A DNA stretch of 64,000 bases from Ramlibacter sp. (GTDB taxonomy: Bacteria > Pseudomonadota > Gammaproteobacteria > Burkholderiales > Burkholderiaceae_C). The stretch lies in contig JACDFR010000004.1 of assembly GCA_013815685.1 (NCBI GenBank), positions 80,640 to 144,639 of the forward strand, in the 5' to 3' direction. The position numbers and the translations under genes were made by a program. The notes beneath the pieces are model-generated. The model ran no database searches and was not told where the DNA came from. It was given only the letters and a program-made list of their open reading frames with translations. Position 1 is the stretch's first letter; the number at the start of each line of letters is the position of its first letter. This document shows, piece after piece, positions 63,617 through 64,000 of this stretch.

Positions 63617-63825
63617 TCAGGCGGTGCGGATCTCGTTGCCCATGGCCCGCGCCTCGCGCAACCTGGCCACCCGCCGGTTGCCGTGCAGATAGCGGGCATC
63701 CGTTCGCGTGCGCCGTGCAGGGACTGCGTCAATTTGAGCGCAGTGATGTGGATCCTGGGATGAGTGATGTCGAGCTGATGGGTTTCACGCAGCCAGTCGC
63801 GGGGTGTGCCAAGCAGGACAGTCAT
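63617..63825 (-). pseudogene. Transglutaminase-like gene reduced by internal deletion
   Basis: The minus strand starts MTVLLGTPRDWLRETHQLDI and continues THPRIHITALKLTQSLHGAR, which resembles the start of bacterial transglutaminase-like proteins. After about 45 codons the sense changes to another frame reading ARYLHGNRRVARLREARAMG and NEIRTA before the stop at 63617-63619. The Cys-His-Asp catalytic middle is missing. Family assignment rests on the N-terminus and is moderate. Confidence 0.45.
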
Positions 63826-63850
63826 GGGCCAGTGCAGTGTTTTTTCTTAC

Positions 63851-64000
63851 TCAGCGCTCATCGTAGCTCACTCTGACCAGTCCACTCAAGGGCCGGGCCT
63901 GGCAAGTCAGGACAAATCCCTTGTCGACCTCCCATTGCTCCAGGGTGTAGTTTTTTTCCATCTCCACCTGGCCTTCCAGGACGCGGGCCCGGCAGGTACA
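63851..64000 (-). CDS. paaE: Phenylacetyl-CoA epoxidase subunit E, C-terminal fragment
   Basis: The last 49 residues of a protein entering from the right edge. They form the end of a plant-type [2Fe-2S] ferredoxin domain: the edge begins in CTCRARVLEG, followed by VEMEKNYTLEQWEV and GFVLTCQARP, where the cysteine in LTCQ is the last cluster ligand. This pattern is that of PaaE, the electron-transfer subunit of phenylacetyl-CoA epoxidase. Other paa genes would lie outside the window. Confidence 0.85.
   Translation of the reverse strand, partial: CTCRARVLEGQVEMEKNYTLEQWEVDKGFVLTCQARPLSGLVRVSYDER

Noticed and set aside
1..64000. tRNA, rRNA, intact transposase or prophage genes
   Set aside because: None was seen on reading both strands; the GH19-like domain at 20227 stands alone without phage structural genes.

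Overview
The window is a high-GC, gene-dense chromosomal segment. Its gene content suggests a betaproteobacterium of the Burkholderiales, most likely Comamonadaceae (the Variovorax/Ramlibacter/Acidovorax neighbourhood). The pointers are a LiuR-controlled leucine/isovalerate pathway, Bug-type solute receptors, a four-ATPase-head UvrA, an SAH riboswitch before ahcY, a PaaE reductase, and GC-rich palindromic intergenic repeats of a kind typical of that family. The genus is an inference. No tRNA, rRNA, CRISPR array or intact insertion sequence was seen.

Layout. 1-3.9 kb is the 3' end of a nonribosomal peptide locus: the tail of a carrier-domain protein, two paralogous 2-oxoglutarate/Fe(II) oxygenases, a GNAT acetyltransferase, a type II thioesterase and a LysE-type exporter. 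4-9.2 kb holds housekeeping genes (PlsC, a YgjP-like metallopeptidase) and a large multi-PAS sensor kinase. 9.2-17.6 kb is the first leucine-utilisation block. LiuR lies between two matching operators and is followed by liuA, a carbonic anhydrase, aceK, a small membrane protein, a thiolase and an acyl-CoA dehydrogenase; an MBL-fold hydrolase is divergent. 17.6-33.9 kb is accessory. It contains an antitoxin with a wrecked ParE toxin, a truncated phosphoesterase, an unusual three-enzyme protein (GH19-like + papain-like + alpha/beta-hydrolase), small stress-type genes, a repeat-bearing lipoprotein, a hybrid kinase and several pseudogenes (Prx-Grx hybrid, ECF sigma factor). 34-43 kb is the second leucine block (liuB, acyl-CoA dehydrogenase, liuC, DUF4126, liuD, ghrA-like, liuE, DUF1289, DsbA-like isomerase), divergent from an AraC regulator.

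43.5-57.3 kb holds the double-length UvrA, a small catabolic set (Bug receptor, DapA-like aldolase, GntR/FCD regulator with a matching operator, second Bug receptor), a glutamine-amidotransferase-class hydrolase, an S41 lipoprotein protease and prfC. 57.4-60.3 kb is a hipBA module abutting a LigD-polymerase remnant and a LigD-type DNA ligase. 60.4-63.6 kb is the methionine-cycle operon ahcY-tlyA-metF behind an SAH riboswitch. The window ends with a decayed transglutaminase-like gene and the C-terminus of paaE.

The two liu blocks together encode isovaleryl-CoA dehydrogenase, both methylcrotonyl-CoA carboxylase subunits, methylglutaconyl-CoA hydratase, HMG-CoA lyase and a thiolase: a full route from isovaleryl-CoA to acetyl-CoA and acetoacetate. 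AceK in the same block links this flux to the isocitrate branch point. Points that most merit follow-up are the three-enzyme fusion, the NRPS tailoring set, palindromic repeats that appear to sit in frame inside aceK and uvrA, and the cluster of decaying genes between the two liu blocks.
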